Assembly (NCBI GenBank): GCA_900539915.1
Contig: UQDU01000003.1
Location: 45,514-109,513 of the forward strand
Direction: 5' to 3'
DNA from: an uncultured Bacteroidales bacterium
GTDB taxonomy: Bacteria > Bacteroidota > Bacteroidia > Bacteroidales > Muribaculaceae
Length of the DNA stretch: 64,000 nt
Shown here: one piece after another, positions 41,358 through 50,292 of the stretch
Numbering within the stretch: position 1 is the stretch's first letter
Layout: every line of letters begins with the position of its first letter
Made by a program: the position numbers and the translations under genes
The notes under the pieces: generated by a model
What the model saw: the letters and a program-made list of their open reading frames with translations, nothing else
The model's database searches: none
Told to the model about the DNA's origin: nothing

Positions 41358-42764
41358 TCAATCTTCATCATCATCCTCCACGGTCTTGGGCAGCGTCATG
41401 TGCAGAAGCACGAAGCCCAGTATGCCGGCAAGGAACGAGCCTACCACGATACCTATCTTGGCATGGTTAAGCAGATCCACGCTGGCAGCATCCGAGCCGG
41501 GGAAGCTGAGGTTGGCGATAAAGAGGCTGACAGTAAAACCGATACCGCCCAGCACCGATACGGCTCCCATCATCTTCCAGTTGGAGCGCGAAGGCATCGG
41601 AGCCCATCCGAGCTTTACCGTGAGCCATGAGAAAGCAAATATACCGAGAAACTTACCCAGCACCAGGCCACAAGTGATAGCAAGCGAGATACCCTCCACA
41701 ATGGTCACAGGCGCGATATTGAGCAGATATATACCGGCATTTGCAAATGCAAAAACAGGTATGATTATATATGTCACCACAGGGTGCAGGGAGTCCTCAA
41801 GGTCCTGGAGAGGAGAGATGACCTTATCCGAGGCGTGCTCCACCTGCTTGAGCCATGCCATCTGTTCGTGGTTGAGGATGGTCTTCTGTGTGAGCTGCTC
41901 GTCAGCCTCATCCCTGAAATTGGATATGGCCGAGCGTATCATCTTGATATATTTCTTAGGAGCGAACACCGGAGTGGCCGGCACGCAGAATGCCACAAGC
42001 ACACCTGCGATGGTCGGATGTATCCCCGAGTTGAGAAACAGGAACCATACCACACCGCCTATACCGATATAGAAAATCTTGCTCTGGATGTGCATTTTGG
42101 ACCCCAAAAGCAGCAGCACGAGCAGTCCGACGGCATAAACCAGAAGCATCGCGTCAATATGTCCGCTATAGAACACGGCGATGACTATGATACCTCCGAT
42201 GTCATCGACTACGGCAAGGGTGGTCAGGAATATCTTAAGCGACAGCGGCACACGCTTGCCCAGCATGGCAAGCACGCCCAGCGAAAACGCGATGTCGGTA
42301 GCCATCGGAATCGCGGCACCGCCGGCATATCGTGTCCCGTGGGCAAAAAGGAAGAATATGACCACCGGCACTATCATGCCGCCTATGGCACCCATGATAG
42401 GCAGAAATGCCTGACGGAACGATGACAGCTCGCCCACAAGCACCTCTCGCTTGATTTCAAGGCCTATGGAGAAGAAAAACACAGCCATGAGCGCATCATT
42501 GATAAATGCGAGCATATTCATGGGCTGCCCGTGGTGGCTGAACAGATTGAAGTCTCCTACCTGCAGACGCACCTCCTGCGTCCAGAATTCATTATAATAA
42601 CCGCTTATACCGGGAATATTGGCTACAATCAAGGCAAGCCCTGTGGCGAAAAGCAGCACATTGCCGGCCGTGGCATGGCGTCGCAAAGCCTGGCGTGTAG
42701 AGTAGAAAACCTTGTGCGTCAAGGTTGCCGAAGCATCACGCAATAAGTTTGAATTAATAGTCAT
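41358..42764 (-). CDS. nhaA: Na+/H+ antiporter NhaA
   Basis: NhaA exchanges cytoplasmic Na+ or Li+ for H+ and supports pH and salt homeostasis. The 468-residue membrane protein is longer than E. coli NhaA (388) through a loop near 265-310. Diagnostic segments are NMLAFINDALMAVFFFSIGL near 80-100, ATDIAFSLGVLAMLG with the paired DD-region equivalents near 155-170, and LTTLAVVDDIGGIIVIAVFY near 180-200, which carries the two ion-binding aspartates. A divergent promoter region with structured leader lies upstream. Confidence 0.96.
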   Translation of the reverse strand: MTINSNLLRDASATLTHKVFYSTRQALRRHATAGNVLLFATGLALIVANIPGISGYYNEFWTQEVRLQVGDFNLFSHHGQPMNMLAFINDALMAVFFFSIGLEIKREVLVGELSSFRQAFLPIMGAIGGMIVPVVIFFLFAHGTRYAGGAAIPMATDIAFSLGVLAMLGKRVPLSLKIFLTTLAVVDDIGGIIVIAVFYSGHIDAMLLVYAVGLLVLLLLGSKMHIQSKIFYIGIGGVVWFLFLNSGIHPTIAGVLVAFCVPATPVFAPKKYIKMIRSAISNFRDEADEQLTQKTILNHEQMAWLKQVEHASDKVISPLQDLEDSLHPVVTYIIIPVFAFANAGIYLLNIAPVTIVEGISLAITCGLVLGKFLGIFAFSWLTVKLGWAPMPSRSNWKMMGAVSVLGGIGFTVSLFIANLSFPGSDAASVDLLNHAKIGIVVGSFLAGILGFVLLHMTLPKTVEDDDED

Positions 42765-42977
42765 CTGTGTGTTTTTTATTGATAATCAAGATAATCCACG
42801 TCTCAGAGTATCACAATCCCGAGACATGACCTTAGTTTGTAATGACGATAACCATAGGCCATCATTTTGGTTATACTTCATAAATTTATGACAAAGTTAC
42901 TAAAAAAGCATGATGTTTTTTGCGTATCTTTGTGGAAACCTTTTTTGCAAGGAGGTAACGATACCTGAAAACGAAGC
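42765..42977. other. Divergent promoter region, nhaA leader and REC-PPDK gene
   Basis: This 213-bp gap has a minus -7 box TAACTTTG at 42892-42899 for nhaA and a plus -7 box TATCTTTG at 42925-42932 for the downstream PPDK-like gene. The nhaA leader of about 120 bases can form two hairpins, ATAACCA/TGGTTAT (near 42851-42875) and GTCTC/GAGAC (near 42808-42836). The plus leader contains AAGGAGGT at 42949-42956, an unusually good anti-16S match that lies 21 bases from the ATG. Confidence 0.6.
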
Positions 42978-45965
42978 ATGAACGAAGAAACATTAAACCA
43001 ATTATATCTTAAGGATACAGCTTTTCAGGACCTGATGCAGCGGCGCATATTCAATGTGCTGCTGATAGCGTCGCCGTATGATGCTTTTATGATGGAAGAT
43101 GACGGCCGCGTGGAGGAACAGCTGTTTTTCGAGTATGTATCGCTCAACCTGTCAAGCCCGCCACGAGTGACCAAAGCCCGGTCAAATGCCGAAGCACTGG
43201 AGAAACTCGCCCAAAACAAATTTGACATGGTGATAACCATGCCCGGCGTTGACATATCTGAAACCTTCACCGGTGCACGCGCCATCAAAGCCCTCTATCC
43301 CGAGCTGCCGATTGTGGTGCTTACACCATTCAGCAAGGAGGTTTCACGCAGACTCGCCAACGAGGACCTCGGTTGTGTCGACTATGTATTTTCATGGCTC
43401 GGCAATGTGGACCTTCTTCTTGCTATCATCAAACTTATGGAGGACAAGGCCAATGCCGAAAACGACGTCAACAATGTCGGAGTCCAGATGATAATGCTCG
43501 TAGAGGACTCCGTAAGATTCTACTCATCGGCTCTGCCCCATCTCTATAAATTCCTGTTCAAGCAGTCACGCCTCTTTGCCACCGAAGCACTCAACGAGCA
43601 CGAGCAGATGCTACGCATGCGTGGTCGTCCGAAAGTCATGCTGGCACGTAACTACGAGGAAGCCGTGGAGCTATATGAGAAATATGGCCACAACATGCTT
43701 GGCGTCATCAGTGACATATCCTTCAAGCGCGACGGTGTCAAAGACTCTCATGCCGGCATCAGGCTGACGGAATATCTCAAGGAGAAAGACCCGATGCTCC
43801 CTGTCATCCTCGAGTCAAGCGACAGCGAGAACAAGGAGACCGTGGAGAGCCTCGGCCATCAGTTTATCGACAAAAACAGCAAGAAATTTCCGGTGGACCT
43901 CGGCGATGCCATCATGACCACGTTCGGCTTCGGGGATTTCATACTCCGAAATCCCTCCACGGGTCAGGAAATCATGCGCATCACCTCGCTTAAAGATATG
44001 CAATATAATATCTTTAAGATACCCGACGAGACACTTTTCTACCATTCGCGCCACAACGACATATCGCGCTGGCTATACAGCCGCGCCCTCTTCCCCATCG
44101 CCGACATCATCAAGGAGCATCGATTCCAGGACCTCAGCGAAGCCCCTGCCGTCAAGCAGCTCTTTTTTGACCTCATAGTCAAGTACCGCAAGATGAAAAA
44201 CCGCGGCGTGGTGGCAGTGTTCAAGAAAGGCCGTTTTGACAAGTACAGCAACTTCGCCCGTATCGGACAAGGCTCCCTCGGAGGCAAAGGCCGCGGTCTG
44301 GCATTCATCGACTCCATCATCAAGCGGAATCCCGTCTGCGACGATTTCGACGGCATCACCATCAGCATACCGCGCACTGTGGTGCTGTGTACCGACGTGT
44401 TCGACGAGTTCATGACGAGCAACAACCTCTACCCTCTGGCTCTAAGCGACGCTCCCGACTCCGAGATACTCCACCACTTCCTACAGGCGCGTCTGCCCGA
44501 ATACCTGATAGAGGACTTCTTCGCACTGTTTGAGGTAATTGACAAGCCTCTGGCCATACGCAGCTCCAGTCTGCTCGAGGACTCGCACTACCAGCCGTTT
44601 GCCGGAATATACTCCACATACATGATTCCGCACGTCCATGACAAGTACGAGATGCTGCGGCTGCTGAGCTGCGCCATCAAGGGCGTATATGCCTCGGTGT
44701 ATTTCGCCGACAGCAAGGCCTACATGACCGCCACGAGCAATGTCATCGACCAGGAGAAGATGGCCGTGATAATCCAGGAAGTAATCGGCAAGGATGTCGA
44801 CGGCATGTATTTCCCCTCATTCTCAGGCGTGGGCCGTTCGCTCAACTACTACCCTATCAACGATGAGAAGCCCGAAGACGGCGTAGCCGAAATAGCTGTA
44901 GGCCTTGGCAAATACATCGTTGACGGCGGTGCCGGACTGAGATTTTCGCCGCGTCACCCCGAAAAGGTATTGCAGACATCGGAACTTGATCTCGCCCTGC
45001 GTGACACCCAACGGCGCATGAACGCACTTGACATGGCCAACGTGGATGCTGATTTCAATGTGGACGACGGCTTCAATCTCCTCAACCTCAAAGTGCAGGA
45101 CATAGCCGAAAAAGGCGCATTGAAATATCTTGTATCCACCTATGACCACAACAACGCCATGCTCCGCGATACCGATGCCGGCACCGGACGTAAGGTCGTG
45201 ACATTCAACAATGTGCTCAAGCATGGCGTATTCCCCCTTGCCAAGGCTGTAGACTTCATGCTCACCAAAGGCAGCGAGGAGATGGCCCGTCCTGTAGAGA
45301 TAGAGTTTGCCGGGATAGTTGAGCCTGATGCATCGACCCGCGAAAGCCACAAAGGCCAGCTATTCTGGCTCCAGATACGACCCATAGTCGACCGCAAAGA
45401 GCTTGTTGACGACTCAATGATGGCAGCCAAGGATGAAGATGTGCTTCTGCGCAGCCACACCGCCCTCGGCCATGGCAATGTCGAAGGTGTCCGCACAGTC
45501 GTGTACATCCGTCCCGAGCAGTTCTCGTCAAGCCGCAATGACTTTATAGCACGAGAGGTGGCCAAAATCAACCAGGAAATGGTGGAACGTGGCGAGGGCT
45601 ATATCCTCATAGGCCCGGGACGCTGGGGCTCCAGCGACACTGCACTCGGCATCCCGGTGAAGTGGCCTCATATCGCCGGGGCAAAACTGATAGTAGAGTC
45701 TTCGCTTCCGGGCTACCGCATAGAGCCGAGCCAGGGCACACATTTCTTCCAGAATCTCACATCATTCGGCGTAGGATATTTCACAATAGACACACGCCGA
45801 GAGACAGGATTTGTGGATTATGACCTGCTCAATTCCATGAATCCAGCCTATGAAAGCGAAAATATCCGCATAGTAAGGTTTGATTCCCCTCTTCCCATCG
45901 GCATCAACGGCATGAAAGGAGAGGGAGTCGTGCTCAACCCCTCCTCTTCAACAAAAAAGCAGTAA
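42978..45965 (+). CDS. Tandem receiver-like domains fused to PPDK_N ATP-grasp domain
   Basis: This 995-residue protein begins with two receiver-like domains. The first (about 20-155) is degenerate: the phosphoacceptor strand reads FDMVITMPG, without Asp at the expected place. The second (about 165-320) keeps acidic residues (IMLVEDS), the strand GVISDISF with a possible phosphoacceptor Asp, and PVILESSD. From about 430 it has a PPDK_N (pyruvate-phosphate dikinase/PEP synthase ATP-binding) region: GQGSLGGKGRGLAFIDSII, IPRTVVLCTDVFDEF and LAIRSSSLLEDSHYQPFAGI. The phosphohistidine swivel domain and the PEP-binding barrel are absent. The C-terminal 160 residues, including GPGRWGSSDTALGIPVKW, are conserved-looking but unassigned. 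A coiled-coil gene follows after 3 bp. Confidence 0.85.
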   Translation: MNEETLNQLYLKDTAFQDLMQRRIFNVLLIASPYDAFMMEDDGRVEEQLFFEYVSLNLSSPPRVTKARSNAEALEKLAQNKFDMVITMPGVDISETFTGARAIKALYPELPIVVLTPFSKEVSRRLANEDLGCVDYVFSWLGNVDLLLAIIKLMEDKANAENDVNNVGVQMIMLVEDSVRFYSSALPHLYKFLFKQSRLFATEALNEHEQMLRMRGRPKVMLARNYEEAVELYEKYGHNMLGVISDISFKRDGVKDSHAGIRLTEYLKEKDPMLPVILESSDSENKETVESLGHQFIDKNSKKFPVDLGDAIMTTFGFGDFILRNPSTGQEIMRITSLKDMQYNIFKIPDETLFYHSRHNDISRWLYSRALFPIADIIKEHRFQDLSEAPAVKQLFFDLIVKYRKMKNRGVVAVFKKGRFDKYSNFARIGQGSLGGKGRGLAFIDSIIKRNPVCDDFDGITISIPRTVVLCTDVFDEFMTSNNLYPLALSDAPDSEILHHFLQARLPEYLIEDFFALFEVIDKPLAIRSSSLLEDSHYQPFAGIYSTYMIPHVHDKYEMLRLLSCAIKGVYASVYFADSKAYMTATSNVIDQEKMAVIIQEVIGKDVDGMYFPSFSGVGRSLNYYPINDEKPEDGVAEIAVGLGKYIVDGGAGLRFSPRHPEKVLQTSELDLALRDTQRRMNALDMANVDADFNVDDGFNLLNLKVQDIAEKGALKYLVSTYDHNNAMLRDTDAGTGRKVVTFNNVLKHGVFPLAKAVDFMLTKGSEEMARPVEIEFAGIVEPDASTRESHKGQLFWLQIRPIVDRKELVDDSMMAAKDEDVLLRSHTALGHGNVEGVRTVVYIRPEQFSSSRNDFIAREVAKINQEMVERGEGYILIGPGRWGSSDTALGIPVKWPHIAGAKLIVESSLPGYRIEPSQGTHFFQNLTSFGVGYFTIDTRRETGFVDYDLLNSMNPAYESENIRIVRFDSPLPIGINGMKGEGVVLNPSSSTKKQ

Positions 45966-45968
45966 CCC

Positions 45969-46595
45969 ATGGCTCTGATATATCTTGTTAAACGGGCTCT
46001 CGGATTTGACAACACCGCCGATGAGACGGATGATGACATAGACAACCCCTTCATCAGCATAAATAAGACCGGTGCGATAGCCGCCGAAAGCCGGGTGTTG
46101 CCTCCTGAATCAAAATCGGCAGAGGTCACGGATGAAGATATGCCGCTCGTCGATGCTTCGCTTCCGGGATGCATATTCGACTCGGTCATCAGGCTGTTTA
46201 ACCGCACTTTGCCCGATTTTGTCAGAGAGTGCCTTGACACCGACAGCCAGAGGCAATACCTGTTTCATGCGATTGAAAGCGATGTGCGCCGTCAGTTGAT
46301 ACGTGTCATGGATGAAGTCCGCCTAAATGCCGCCAAATCAGCCGCTACCAAAGAACCGGCGTCCGACATGCAGCAGACCGACAACCTAAAACGCCAGCTA
46401 CGGACGGCATACACCAATTTCCGCAGAGAAAATGAGGCTTTGGAGCGACGCATCATCGAGCTTGAAACGTCTCTGCAAGAAGCCAATGACGAAAATGCGC
46501 GTCTGCAAAACGAAATCAACACGCTCAACCGGCGGATACGGAGGTCTAAGAGCAAACCGGCCATAGATGATGATGCCCAGCCCTCGCTATTCTGA
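45969..46595 (+). CDS. Uncharacterised protein with C-terminal coiled coil
   Basis: I do not recognise this 208-residue protein. The N-terminal 60 residues are acidic and probably disordered (NTADETDDDIDNP). The middle has a hydrophobic helix-rich stretch, PGCIFDSVIRLFNRTLPDFV, near 69-88. From about residue 138 to 195 a heptad pattern with many Glu, Arg, Leu and Asn indicates a long coiled coil (ENEALERRIIELETSLQEAN). It ends in a basic patch RRIRRSKSK and a QPSLF tail. It starts 3 bp after the receiver-PPDK_N gene, so the two are almost surely co-expressed and may interact. Confidence 0.75.
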   Translation: MALIYLVKRALGFDNTADETDDDIDNPFISINKTGAIAAESRVLPPESKSAEVTDEDMPLVDASLPGCIFDSVIRLFNRTLPDFVRECLDTDSQRQYLFHAIESDVRRQLIRVMDEVRLNAAKSAATKEPASDMQQTDNLKRQLRTAYTNFRRENEALERRIIELETSLQEANDENARLQNEINTLNRRIRRSKSKPAIDDDAQPSLF

Positions 46596-46626
46596 CATAC
46601 AGACCGGCCGATTTATGACCATCGGT

Positions 46627-46634
46627 TAAATTTG
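46627..46634 (+). promoter_or_regulatory. -7 box for the DPP-IV gene
   Basis: TAAATTTG lies 86 bp upstream of the ATG at 46721. TTTA is found about 16 bp upstream as a weak -33 element. Confidence 0.5.
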
Positions 46635-46720
46635 CAGCAGATAATTTGAACAATCCAATCAGAAAATACATTTAAGCATCAAGACAGCGTTGTAAAACGC
46701 CATCAACGAATCATATTGAT

Positions 46721-48916
46721 ATGAAGCTAAAATTTCCCCAACGGCTACATGCAGTAACAGCCGGATTCCTGATATGCTCAGCCCTGGCATCAGAGACATA
46801 CGCTCTTGAACTGGCTGACTGCGTCTATCCCGGAAACATACCCGCCTATTCCGCCCCTGACATACAGTTTCTACCCGATGGTGAGACCTATGCCATGCTG
46901 AGCGACGACGGCAAACGCATCTCCACCTACGACTGCAAGACGGCATCAGAGACCGGCGTCATCCTGGATGTAGACAATACACGCGAGAACAAAATCGGGC
47001 GTATAGAATCCTACACCATCAGCCCTGACGGCTCCAAGATACTTGTCAAGACTGAAAGCAGCCCCATCTACCGCCGCAGCACTTCAGGAAAATATTACTT
47101 TTACGAAATCAGAAGCCGTCTGCTTAAAAAACTCTCTGACAACCATCCCCGTCAGCAGTCTCCCCTCTTTTCGCCTGACGGACGCATGGTGGCCTTTGTC
47201 GACTCCAACAACATATACATCAAGAAACTCGATTACGGCACAGAGGTAGCCGTCACTACCGACGGTGCAAAAAACAGCATCATCAACGGTGTTCCCGACT
47301 GGACCTACGAAGAGGAATTCGGCGAAACATGCTCCATGGTATGGACCGCTGACAATACCACCCTCTGCTATCTGAAGTACGACGAGAAGAATGTCCCCTT
47401 GTACAATCTGCCTATATATGAGGGAGCATGCTCGCCACGCAAAGAATATACCCTCTATCCAGGCACTCTGAGTTACAAATATCCGGTGGCAGGCCAGCCC
47501 AATTCCCGTCTGACACTCCACAGCTACGATATAGAGACCCGCAAGAACAAGACAATCACCCTCGCCAACGGCAACTACGAGTATATACCTCGCATATATT
47601 CCACTCCCGAATCAGACAAGATTCTGGCCGTGACCCTCAACCGCGACCAAAACCGCATGGAAATCTATGCCATCAATCCCAAATCGACTCTCAGCAGCTC
47701 CATCTATGTAGACCAGGCCCAAAACGCATGGATAGAGCCTGATGCCTACGAAGCGTTGCGCATAATGCCTCAATCGTTTATACTAAGCTCATCACGCTCA
47801 GGCTACCGGCACTACTACGAATACAGCTACTCGGGAGCGTTGATACGACAGATAACCTCGGGTGACTACGATGTCACGGCCCTGTCAGGCTACGATGCCG
47901 ACAGCCAGACCTACTATATGCAGTCATGTCGCAACGGCGCGGTCAACAGGACTTTAAGCTCCATAGACCGCAAAGGCCAGATAAAGGACATTTCTCCGGC
48001 ACAGGGCTTTGCATCCGCCATATTCTCGCCCAATGCGAAATATTACCTTGAAAGCTACAGCAGCCTGTCACAAGCTCCGTCATACATCCTCAAGTCCGCC
48101 AAAGGAAAAGAGATAAAAAATTTCGGCGACAACACAGCTTATGCGCAACAGTATGCCTCCTTGCCCCGACAGGAGCTCTCTACCGTAGAAGTCAACGGAG
48201 TAAAACTCAACGTGATTCTCGTTAAGCCGGCAAACATGTCGCCGGGCAAAAAATACCCTCTGATCATCAACCAGTACAGCGGTCCCGGCTCCCAGGAGGT
48301 GCTTGACAGATGGTCGCCTGACTGGACGAGATACTTTGCAACCCAAGGCTACGCAGTAGCCACCATAGATCCGCATGGCACAGGAGGCCGTGGCCGGGCA
48401 TTTATGGATGCTGTATATTGCAAACTCGGCATCACTGAAACATCTGACCTGGTGGCTGCAGCAAAAGCTCTCGCTGCGACCGACTGGATAGACGCTGACC
48501 GCATAGGCATATATGGCTGGAGCTATGGCGGCTACGAGGCACTGATGTGTGCCACTGCGCCCCAATCGCCCTTCAAGGCCACTGTAGCAGTGGCTCCGGT
48601 CACCGACTGGAGGTACTATGACACCGCCTACACCGAGCGATACATGCGCACACCACAGCAAAATGAAAGCGGCTACGACGCTTCAGCCCCTCTCAACCGC
48701 ATAGACAATCTCCAGGGCAATCTGCTCATGATGTGGGGTACACTTGACGACAACGTCCACCCGGCCAACAGCCTTGAGTTCATATCGCGCATGCAGATGC
48801 ACGGAAAGTATCCCCAGATACTGGTATTCCCCAATCAAAACCACTCAATCAACGGCTGCGGACTGCGTGAAGCGGTTTATCGCCGCATGCTGGATTTCCT
48901 TAACACCAACATGTAA
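46721..48916 (+). CDS. Dipeptidyl peptidase IV-like S9B serine peptidase
   Basis: This exported prolyl oligopeptidase-family enzyme likely removes Xaa-Pro dipeptides in the periplasm. The signal peptide is within the first 29 residues (HAVTAGFLICSALASETYA). A beta-propeller (about 40-480) includes YEEEFGETCSMVWTADNTTL with the double-Glu motif that binds the substrate N-terminus. The alpha/beta-hydrolase domain has the nucleophile in GWSYGGYEALM near 601, the Asp in WGTLDDNVHPAN near 676 and the His in PNQNHSINGCG near 708. The 731 residues match DPP-IV of Bacteroidales. Confidence 0.95.
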   Translation: MKLKFPQRLHAVTAGFLICSALASETYALELADCVYPGNIPAYSAPDIQFLPDGETYAMLSDDGKRISTYDCKTASETGVILDVDNTRENKIGRIESYTISPDGSKILVKTESSPIYRRSTSGKYYFYEIRSRLLKKLSDNHPRQQSPLFSPDGRMVAFVDSNNIYIKKLDYGTEVAVTTDGAKNSIINGVPDWTYEEEFGETCSMVWTADNTTLCYLKYDEKNVPLYNLPIYEGACSPRKEYTLYPGTLSYKYPVAGQPNSRLTLHSYDIETRKNKTITLANGNYEYIPRIYSTPESDKILAVTLNRDQNRMEIYAINPKSTLSSSIYVDQAQNAWIEPDAYEALRIMPQSFILSSSRSGYRHYYEYSYSGALIRQITSGDYDVTALSGYDADSQTYYMQSCRNGAVNRTLSSIDRKGQIKDISPAQGFASAIFSPNAKYYLESYSSLSQAPSYILKSAKGKEIKNFGDNTAYAQQYASLPRQELSTVEVNGVKLNVILVKPANMSPGKKYPLIINQYSGPGSQEVLDRWSPDWTRYFATQGYAVATIDPHGTGGRGRAFMDAVYCKLGITETSDLVAAAKALAATDWIDADRIGIYGWSYGGYEALMCATAPQSPFKATVAVAPVTDWRYYDTAYTERYMRTPQQNESGYDASAPLNRIDNLQGNLLMMWGTLDDNVHPANSLEFISRMQMHGKYPQILVFPNQNHSINGCGLREAVYRRMLDFLNTNM

Positions 48917-48948
48917 TCTTTTCTTCACGCCTACACCCCCTACCTGCC

Positions 48949-49656
48949 ATGATAGAAATAAGCAAGAGAAAACGCAACCTGGATATGGCCATAATCACCC
49001 TGTGGTTACACTGGGCTATCGCCACAAGTACCCTTGCGTTGCCTATACTCCTGGGATATTTCATGCCATTGAAATGGTTGCCTCTGATTATTGTCATGGA
49101 AATAATCGGGCTGTACTACTATATACGCTCATCCGCAGTGAACGTCCCGAGGTGTTACCTCATAATGAACATATGTGCGCGTGCGCTCATATGCTCATGC
49201 GTGATAATGGTCATAATAAACATGGCATTCTCTACAGGAGCCATCCACTCCCTCTATGAGTCAGACACACTCAATCGTGAGATTCCTTTCATACCGACGC
49301 TCATAATCTCTCCGTCGGCATGCTTCTTCGCTTTGATGGCCTCCATCAAGAAGTCCCGTCAGTCATTCTGCCAGAACTGCATAATCCGATATGGCAGCGC
49401 AGCCGAACGCGGATTTATCGGAGTCATATACAAGCAGGAAGGAAACCGCCAGTCGGAACTGCTGGCATGGCTGACCGGAGTCATCACGGTATTTGACTGG
49501 GGTTATTATCTGATATGCTATATCAATGTCAATTTTAACCAATCAGACACATTTTTCCTTGTAGTCATCCCTGTAGGATTCTATATACTGACGCTTATAT
49601 ATATACGGCTCTACGCTATTCCGGCCTTCTGGCATACTACAACAGAGAGGCCATAG
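48949..49656 (+). CDS. Multi-pass membrane protein, probably N-terminal part of a split gene
   Basis: This 235-residue product has about six hydrophobic helices (for example WAIATSTLALPILLGYFM, CSCVIMVIINMAFSTG and TFFLVVIPVGFYILTLIYI). A short soluble segment between them contains FCQNCIIRYGSAAERGF, a CxxC-type motif. The frame stops at 49656 after IRLYAIPAFWHTTTERP. The frame one base back is open from 49539 and continues as GAARARGSITQLRFLVVYDN into the next product. I think the two ORFs are one gene broken by a frameshift, or joined by programmed slippage. No function is recognised. Confidence 0.7.
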   Translation: MIEISKRKRNLDMAIITLWLHWAIATSTLALPILLGYFMPLKWLPLIIVMEIIGLYYYIRSSAVNVPRCYLIMNICARALICSCVIMVIINMAFSTGAIHSLYESDTLNREIPFIPTLIISPSACFFALMASIKKSRQSFCQNCIIRYGSAAERGFIGVIYKQEGNRQSELLAWLTGVITVFDWGYYLICYINVNFNQSDTFFLVVIPVGFYILTLIYIRLYAIPAFWHTTTERP

Positions 49657-49700
49657 GTGCCGCACGAGCACGCGGCTCTATCACCCAGCTTCGATTCCTG

Positions 49701-50276
49701 GTGGTATATGACAATTCCATATTTCTCGGTCCGGATGATCCCGAGCAGTCATCGCCACGACTTGACACCCCCTATTCTCTCACCATACACTACTGCAAGG
49801 ATATCCCTATCGAGCTCGTCAAGGACTATTTCTGCAATCTCGCACAAGCTCCGGATGCCACGCTCAAATACATCTACACATCCGAGTCCGGCAATCTTGA
49901 CGGAACTATCAGGCACTATATAGCGACAATCAGCAACAAGAACGACATCGACTATTCCCTCCATCCCGACGGCCAGTGGTACACATTCTATCAGCTCAAA
50001 CAGATGGTCAACGCACGTAAGCTCGCACCGCTGCTCCGAGCCGAAATAGTCAGAATCTACACCACCGTAATGACGTGGAAGACGTATGACGACAACGGAC
50101 ACCGTCTGTATAAAATCAAGAACTACCGCCCGACGTTCCATCTCCAGCAGCTCCCTGACTGGAATGTGGATTTCAATGACAACCGCTGGCTGTTCATAGC
50201 AGCCAACAACGAAGACATCCGCTTCTTTAAATTGAGAAGATTTATGAAGCGTCTATTATTTGGCCGAAAAATATGA
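49701..50276 (+). CDS. Soluble C-terminal part of the membrane protein at 48949
   Basis: Taken alone, this is a 191-residue protein from a GTG at 49701, reading MVYDNSIFLGPDDPEQSS. Coding-like sequence in the same frame extends upstream to about 49640 (YYNREAIGAARARGSITQLR), but contains no start codon after the stop near 49536. This implies that the true N-terminus is the upstream membrane ORF in another frame. The C-terminal part has IKNYRPTFHLQQLPDWNVDF and DNRWLFIAANNEDIRFFKLR, with no recognised domain. It ends 16 bp before miaA. Confidence 0.65.
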   Translation: MVYDNSIFLGPDDPEQSSPRLDTPYSLTIHYCKDIPIELVKDYFCNLAQAPDATLKYIYTSESGNLDGTIRHYIATISNKNDIDYSLHPDGQWYTFYQLKQMVNARKLAPLLRAEIVRIYTTVMTWKTYDDNGHRLYKIKNYRPTFHLQQLPDWNVDFNDNRWLFIAANNEDIRFFKLRRFMKRLLFGRKI

Positions 50277-50292
50277 TCCGACCTTGACAACA

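Noticed and set aside
49657..49923. 88-codon frame from GTG 49657
   Set aside because: It is the readthrough frame of the membrane ORF after its stop, with Ser/Pro/His-rich low-quality sequence. The neighbouring frame is clearly coding.
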